From positions 1-25,876 of the forward strand of contig WIXG01000701.1 in NCBI GenBank assembly GCA_009869945.1: a DNA stretch of 25,876 nucleotides. The letters run 5' to 3'. The notes below the pieces were generated by a model. That model worked only from the letters and a program-made list of their open reading frames with translations. It did not search any database and was not told where the DNA came from. The position numbers were made by a program, and so were the translations under genes. Source of the DNA: Mesaphorura yosii. Taxonomy: Eukaryota; Arthropoda; Collembola; Poduromorpha; Tullbergiidae. Within the stretch, counting starts at the first letter, position 1, and each line of letters starts with the position of its first letter. Below are positions 20,001 through 25,876 of this stretch, piece after piece.

Positions 20001-22360
20001 GCAGCATTTTCTTGCTCCGCGTTACCCCACCAGAATCCGATTCCTTGTGCTAATACACCAAGCGCTTTGTCAGTATAATGGGAAGCATTGTCTTCCAATG
20101 CTTCCCCTACAATGACTATATCCTCCACGAGAGCTTGCCTATATATCAAGCAGAGCCGAGATTTTTAAGACGCAGAATAAGACAAAAATAAGAAATGATC
20201 AAGATTCAAGACTTCGACTAACTTTCCACAGAAGTAGCAGTTCAACTCTTTCCTTAGCACGAGTGCGGGGTCGGCAAATTTTCTGTCCGAGAATTCAAGT
20301 ATTGTGAATTCCTTGCAAGGGCTTTCTTCATCCAGTTCGGTTTTCATGCGAAGCCACGACCAGTGCCAGTCTTTCACGGAGAGCACAGTAAAAGAGTCAA
20401 ATGCCTGTGCCTGAGTCAGAAGTAAGTCTGGGCACTTGTGCAATCCATAAACCAGCCACCGCAGGCCATCTTCGTATTTCTTCAAGCAGAAATAAGCGTC
20501 ACCGACGACCATGAGGTGACCCGTGGCCTGAAATTGACGTATTGCAGATTAATTCTCCTTTTGATGTGATTTAGCTGATTTTAGTCGGCGTGTCGCTTCT
20601 TACGATTGCCTTGTCGTCGTCACTCAAATTTTCAAAGTCGGAATAGAAACTCAAGCAGATTTTTCCATACTTAATAGCAGGAGCATGCTCTTTCTTCTGA
20701 TGAAGGAGGTAGCAAACTTGTGCCAAAGTAACTCCTGGAAAGACAGCAGTTGGCAATTTAAGCAATGCTAAAAACCGGAGTCACACATAAGCTCTAAAAA
20801 TTTGGATTTTGATTGTCAAATTCTTACCAAATCCGCGTAGAATTTGCCGGTGCTTGCTGTTACTGGAAAAGCTCCCTCCACTACCATTCTTGGTCGAGTG
20901 AACCACAATGCCAGTAATGCATTCGCCCATTTCAGAATGACCTGCCCCGAATCCCATTTGGTCTACCACGAGGTTCAGGAGAGCAGTCTGCGCCTCCCAT
21001 CGCAATTGATATCTGCCCTCCTCCAAGTGGGATGGACAGGCGTTGGAAATATTTTCATTCTTGAGGAGATTCAAGCATGTCGAAACGATTTGGTGAAAAT
21101 GATGAAAGTCGATCGATTCAAATGTGCTTGGATCAGCCCCAAGCTGGCGATTATTGCTCAATACGATCGTCAATGAACGAATCAACGATCGCAAAATGAT
21201 GTACTGGAATTCTGCAAAAGGAAGACATCTAATTCACTTAAAGGACTTTCCTAAGTTGAGAATCGCATTCCAAACTTACGCAAGTAGTCTGTGAACCCTG
21301 GCCTGAGTTTCTGAGTCGGGTTGAGATCTGTCATTAGCGTGTTCAAGTCGCTCATCATTTTCTCGTGAGTCGCCACCAGCTCAATTGGATTAAATAACCT
21401 CCTCATAATGTCGATGAAGCAATTTGCTGCCAATTCAACGGTCTTCATGTAAGTCTGATTGCGTTTGGATCCGTTGTATATTGAGGTCAATTTGGTCACG
21501 CACAGTTTTGCTTCGCCGGTTTCTCGAGCATGTAGGAGGTTGGCAAGGAGTGCAAACAAAAATGAAATATAGCCGTCGAAGAACTTCAGATCTGGCTCAC
21601 ATCCGTCCTGAAATTGGCCAGGAATTACTGTATTAAATTGAGTAGCCTAATTTAATGAAGCAAGAAAATTCACTCACCCGTTCGATCGAACTACTGACAC
21701 AATCTTTCAGAAGCATCACAGTATGTCCCACTTCAATAGTCATCTCATGTACGGATTTGCTTCCAGTGCCCGAATCATTAACCTTCGGGAAGATGGCAAA
21801 AATTTGCTCTAGTTTCAGTGATAAATTGCTCAGATTCTTTAGACTGTGCGAGATGGAGTAACCCAAGGCGATTTTGACGAGAGTGATGTTTTGTGTGAAC
21901 GTTAATTTCCTGTAATGCTCTCTCATGAAATTCCAGTGATATGCATAGATGATGCTCCTGAACTTATCCAGTTCTGGGCTCTTAATAGTTCTGGTTTTGA
22001 TGAGAAGTTCTTCCATCAGTGGCACCGCGTCGATTAATTTCTATGATGAAACCAGAAACAGAATCGATGAGTTCGTTATCTTTCATTGGCAAAAGTACAA
22101 TCAAATCAAATTCAAATAGGCCTTACCACAGTTTTAACAAGGTAAAGATGAATATCTACGAAGGGCTCCATGAAGAGTGACGACTTTTCCGGTGGGAATG
22201 AAAATGATGAGATCGCATCTTTAAGGAAGTCAACAATTCCGTCGGTACTTCGTGTCTTGACGAAATCATTGCGCCTAGTCTTCAGTAACTCCAAAATGTC
22301 TTTCGTCTCGAGTTCAGCAGTCCGTGTGACCGGCTTCAGCCGGCGGTTGCTCTTGCTCAT
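17062..22360 (-). CDS. Separase N-terminal regulatory half (Three rows-like), no peptidase domain
   Basis: Fifteen exons join in phase to 1,364 residues: 22360-22127, 22040-21678, 21607-21280, 21211-20828, 20767-20604, 20527-20223, 20138-19940, 19736-19638, 19563-19384, 19295-18680, 18604-18237, 18176-17964, 17864-17666, 17573-17376, 17306-17062. The body is a long helical, TPR-like superhelix. Residues 1124-1135 (L-S-H-S-L-D-C-A-C-Y-L-C) match, from memory, the L-S-H-S-x-x-C-x-C-x-x-C segment of human separase before its disordered linker. After two more helical exons comes an acidic patch, then a basic tail with P-K-K-R-R-G-R-P-P-K (AT-hook or NLS-like), then TGA. The C50 catalytic domain (His-Cys dyad) is absent. 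In Drosophila, separase is split into Three rows (N-terminal) and SSE (protease), which cut cohesin at anaphase; this protein's length and end point resemble Three rows. Intron 19383-19296 uses a GC donor. The alternative is another TPR scaffold protein. The gene model is strong; the identity is moderate. Confidence 0.68.
19296..19383 (-). other. GC-AG intron in the separase-like gene
   Basis: The minus-strand donor reads GAG/GCAAGT, a GC donor with otherwise perfect U1 complementarity, and the acceptor is CTTATAG. Joining at these sites keeps phase 0 (Q-F-E/E-S-E). The only nearby GT would shift the phase. Confidence 0.75.
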
Positions 22361-22943
22361 CCTAAGCCTGAACTACCAATCTGTATAACTAAGTCCGTAT
22401 CAAAGTATCAGTCGGTTCGCCGTGCTTTAATTTCAGGTCTTGGACACTGAGCACCAATGAATATAAAGCCTAGCTTAAAATGTATGGCAGTGTAAGTAAA
22501 TCACTTCATACAAGCGAATTAACTGATGAACATAAGATGAAATACTAACGCATGGTGAAACTGGAACTGATAAGAAGTCAGGCGTTCCAAAGATAAACAA
22601 CAAAATACTATTCGATTGCCGGCAGTGACTTTCCCTCGCATTTGAACTCGATTTCCTTGTCGAAGCTTCCGGTTCCAATTCAACAAAGACCACGCAAGAC
22701 GCAAAGTACGATGAGAGTGTTTATTTACTGACACTACCAATTTGATGCAAATTTTACATCCATTCTCGGCTTATGAGTAAAAAACCAGAGTGCAAGACTT
22801 AAAAATTTGATTTTAACGACCCATTCCGCTCGGTGAGGTTCTCTGATCGATTTCAACATTGGAATTAAAGTTGTTTCAAACTAAATTTTCATGCCGATCA
22901 TCCAATTCCTTGTCACATTGATGGGCATGGAATGAAAGGAGCT
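22361..22943. other. Intergenic spacer between GR-like 3 and the separase-like gene
   Basis: No gene is supported. It should contain the separase-like promoter and 5' leader (left) and the 3' UTR of GR-like 3 (right). A minus-strand AATAAA at 22725-22720 lies about 220 nt past the GR-like 3 stop. Confidence 0.4.
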
Positions 22944-24240
22944 TTACGCTGAATATTTTATGGTCACCAGCGCCTTGCTAGTGAGCCCGATGATTCGCCC
23001 CAGCTGTCGCAGAGCCCCGAGGCGCTGGAATGAACCGTACGGCCCGATGTCAAATCGCAGCACCCGGCAAGACTTGCAGTACTTTCGCAGGAGGCGTCTG
23101 TCACCCGCACCCATTTCCACGTCGGGATTGCGACTCCAGCTCCTGATGAACGCCTGCGATGACTTGGATACTTGCCCGAGCATCAAGTGCATGTACGAAA
23201 GGAAGTATAAGCATACTAGAAGTTCGGAACAGAAGATTGCAAAAACCGAGTAGGAGAAACGGACATGCCACCGAATAAGCAACACATTCAGGACGATGGC
23301 TCCAAGAACGGCACCCGTGTGAAACAATTCGATGCGGATACGCGCGAATAAACCATTCGAGACCTGGACTATGACTTGGAGGCAACGGTACATGTGTATA
23401 GCGTGGGCAGGCTGGCGGAGTTTGGGGATTGTGAACTCGCTGATGCTGCTCCGAACACGAATCTCGTCAAGCCAAAAGATGAGATTTGGGACGGATGTCA
23501 GCAGGAGGTTGCCAACCATTGCAAGGAGGCTCGTGTACACTTTAAGTATGTGGGCTTCGATGGCGGCGCCAAGTAGAAAGAGCCACAGAGAATACGACCG
23601 ATCCGTCGGGAAATTTGAGGCGAGGTAGCCGGGAGCGTCCGGAAAGGCTGCAGCCCCAACGACAATCTTAATGAAAATCACTTACGATAGTAACAAAGAA
23701 TTACCAGAAAGGGATTAACTTACTGAAGTAAGCTCCGATCGCCGGAAATGGAAGCAGATACGGGCTGATTGCAAGTACCAACCCCGACCGCTCGCTCCAG
23801 CTTAGACTGAATATGTCCAATACGTCCCTTTTCTTCTTTTTCAGTAGCTGCAGCAGCACCGACCTCTTCAAGTACCGATTTTGTGCTTGAGTGAAGTGTC
23901 CCAAGTATTGATTCGTCCACGTCAGGATCAAATTCTCATTCGCAGAGAGCACGCACATCGTCATGGTCATTGCAGAGTAGGAAGCCCAGTAGATTGGTGG
24001 TAATATTTTGTAAAATGGGGGCGTTTCCGGGTCGATGAGGGCCCTTCGCACGCGCACCGACATGATGACTTGATTTGTGAAGAACAACAGCCGTGTGATG
24101 GCATACAGGAGCCGATGGAGCTTCGACGTGTCCAATTCAAGTCGATTACACTTCTCTTTCCAACGATAAGGTGATATTTTGCACGAATGAGCGGCTCCCA
24201 CTGTGAACCGAATAAGTCTCAGGCTGAACTGCGATATCAT
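22944..24240 (-). CDS. Gustatory-receptor-like multi-pass membrane protein 3
   Basis: Two exons, 24240-23724 and 23647-22944, with a 76-bp GTAAGT/CAG intron in phase 1 give 406 residues. A second in-phase acceptor (exon from 23682) would shorten the intron to 41 bp and add 12 residues; the CAG site is preferred because it gives the spacing seen in the paralogues. Conserved blocks include the start M-I-S-Q-F-S-L-R-L-I, C-K-I-S-P-Y-R-W, F-W-L-D-E-I, P-A-H-A-I-H-M-Y-R-C, H-L-M-L-G-Q-V, and the C-terminal C-R-V-L-R-F-D-I-G-P-Y-G-S-F-Q-R-L-G block. About seven hydrophobic segments are present, and the third loop carries a K-K-K-K-R patch. A small 5'-leader intron is possible (GTAAGT near 24351). 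A hAT-like MITE begins about 190 bp upstream. Chemoreceptor function is inferred. Confidence 0.8.
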
Positions 24241-24423
24241 TTTGATCCGGGTACCAATTCTTTACTGATAGGCTTTCCTTCTCCGCCAGAGAACCGCCGC
24301 TGCTGATGCGAAAACCAGAGCAGCCAGAACTTAGAAACTGCAAGAACTTACGAATCCCCTGCCCGCGATAACCAAACTGCCCGAAACAAGTTTCGTCCCA
24401 CTCCAGCTTATTGCCTAATAATC

Positions 24424-24431
24424 AAATCTAG
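24424..24431. repeat. Left target-site duplication of the MITE
   Basis: AAATCTAG abuts the left terminal repeat and is identical to the 8 bp abutting the right one. Confidence 0.85.
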
Positions 24432-24819
24432 TAGGGTTCCGATCGTTTTAATTTCAAAACGAAAATTTTCGCTTCGTTTCGTTTTAGCATTTTTTGGAAA
24501 CAAAGATTTCGTTTCGTTTTTAAGACGCGGCTCGAAACGAAACGAAATTTTCGTTTCTTCTTTCAGATCATTTTTTTTAGACAATTTGCGGCCATTTTTC
24601 GGCCTCTTGGGCATTTTTATTAAGCTATCAGCTAAATACTTCAGAAAACCAAGTAATTTTAGGAATGTGCACGGGTATCTAGCTGAAGAAACGTTAAATG
24701 TGCCTTATTTGGGCAAATATTTGGACCATTTCTACAAAATTTAGCGTTATTGATGACGTCATAGGGGCGTTTTCGTTTCGTTTCTGGCTTTATAACGAAA
24801 CGAAACGATCGGAACCCTA
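24432..24819. mobile_element. Non-autonomous hAT-like MITE, 388 bp
   Basis: The element starts TAGGGTTCCGATCGTTT (24432-24448) and ends with its exact reverse complement (24803-24819), giving 17-bp perfect inverted termini. Both sides carry the same 8-bp sequence AAATCTAG, as expected for a hAT transposition; the T/C-AGGG start also fits hAT ends. The inside is AT-rich and packed with GAAAC/GTTTC units near both ends. It has an internal hairpin (ATTTCGTTTCG at 24506-24516 against its complement at 24538-24548). No transposase is encoded; the open frame crossing it is low-complexity shadow. The perfect ends and target duplication suggest a fairly recent insertion, probably mobilised in trans by an autonomous hAT elsewhere. 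Confidence 0.88.
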
Positions 24820-24827
24820 AAATCTAG
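24820..24827. repeat. Right target-site duplication of the MITE
   Basis: AAATCTAG directly follows the right terminal repeat and is identical to the left copy. Confidence 0.85.
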
Positions 24828-25876
24828 AAGGTTTCTTTCGTATAAACTGATTAATTGAATTTGTTATTCAACTTCTGCGCAAGCGGAATGTCGTATGTGA
24901 CAAGGCGGTCGATGTTTACATATGCGGGCATGAATTTATTATTTTCTAAAACTTAGCCAAGGCGGGTTCAAAATTCCAATTAAAATCTAATTTAATTGCT
25001 TACATTTTAAAAGTGACTATAGCCTAACTTACCTAACTTCATACAGTTATAAAGTCTGCAATTCCTAGCACCCAGCGGAGCTTTAGCCACATCCCTAGCA
25101 ACAAATTTGTTACCCAATCTGCAATTTCCAGGCATAATTCACATTGAGAAGGTAAAAGGTTCCAATCGAATGGGAAGATGCATGTCTTCGTTGTTTGTGT
25201 GATGCTTTCCCCCTACGCTATTGCAGGATCGTCCATTTCATGCTTAGGTAGGAACTTTGCTGGAGAGCCCAGCCGTAATAAACAAACATGAGATCAGCGG
25301 TATTGTGTGCGTACGTGTGTGGAAACCCAGCTAGAATTATTTACTTCTTTTTTTATGATTTTCCTTATACGAGTGCAATGAGTCGTCGGCGGTCGATGAA
25401 TGGCTCTTGAGCTTAAACTAGACCCAACTCCAGTAAACAACTTTTTGCCTTTACGAAAAAGAGTAGAATCTTGTTTTGAAGTTTGACGATGAACTCTGCA
25501 TGCAACGCTGGCGAGTGCGTGTTAGTGTCGTCATTGCTTCTGACTTTACTAGAGCGTTGACTACTGTTTCAGGAAAGCAGGAAAAACTTTAGTATGATGG
25601 ATCACATCACCAGCAATTGTGCACCCGACGCTGACGCTGATGACTCCGTCAGAACGTACAAATAGCTAACAATCATCAATCAATTGTTCAACCTCACATT
25701 TGGATGTGCCATCATTCTTGCTATCAAGATAGCAGCCGATTTCAGTGGCAGTCTTCTAATCTTCGCATAAATTCGTGGCATCGGGAATGTTATCAATGAA
25801 TCAATGTTATTCATTGGTCTTGCAGCCATCGTGGTGTCATGCGTCCCGGTTCCAAGACAAGTCAGAAAGCAATCGA
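24828..25876. other. Intergenic, no supported gene
   Basis: About 1 kb to the window edge without a recognisable coding region, RNA gene or repeat. All open frames here are short. A gene beginning or ending outside the window could extend in with untranslated sequence that I would not see. Confidence 0.4.

Noticed and set aside
22475..22740. Minus-strand frames between GR-like 3 and the separase-like gene
   Set aside because: Low-information sequence in the presumed 3' UTR/promoter spacer; no in-phase link to exon 1 of the separase-like gene.
24408..24614. Lys/Glu-rich minus-strand frame
   Set aside because: It is the translation of GAAAC-type repeats inside the MITE.
1..25876. tRNA, rRNA or CRISPR-type arrays
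   Set aside because: I looked for TTCGA-type B-box arms and regularly spaced repeats and found none.

Overview
The window looks like nuclear DNA of an arthropod, most likely a springtail (Collembola). The grounds are short spliceosomal introns (about 50-120 bp, GT-AG with strong GTAAGT donors), a chemosensory protein gene (CSP/OS-D family, arthropod-restricted) with its family-typical intron, and three paralogous multi-pass proteins that resemble the divergent gustatory-receptor-like families of springtails. The springtail call is an inference from memory of family style, not a search result.

Layout. All eight convincing protein genes lie on the minus strand. In transcription order from the right: a chemoreceptor-like gene (GR-like 3, 22944-24240); a 15-exon gene for a 1,364-residue protein that I read as the N-terminal, non-catalytic half of separase, comparable to Drosophila Three rows (17062-22360); GR-like 2 (14856-16135); a four-helix MARVEL-like membrane protein (12994-13638, first exon uncertain); GR-like 1, which lacks the intron of its two paralogues (10961-12238); the CSP gene (8767-9304); a secreted DOMON plus copper type II monooxygenase of the MOXD1/DBH class in seven exons (5605-8025); and an inhibitor-of-apoptosis protein with two BIR domains, a UBA-like segment and a C-terminal RING (2018-4266).

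Mobile DNA: a 388-bp non-autonomous hAT-like MITE (24432-24819) with 17-bp inverted termini and a perfect 8-bp target duplication sits just upstream of GR-like 3. A frameshifted Tc1/mariner-type transposase tail lies at about 863-1107.

How the genes relate: four of the eight (three GR-like and CSP) belong to chemosensory-type families. The IAP, separase-like and monooxygenase genes are conserved single genes with unrelated roles in cell death or immunity, chromosome segregation and secreted redox chemistry. The most notable observation is that the separase-like gene ends in a disordered basic tail with no peptidase C50 domain, which suggests a split separase. Exon joins were checked by reading phase across each junction. 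Domain names come from motif recognition without database searches.
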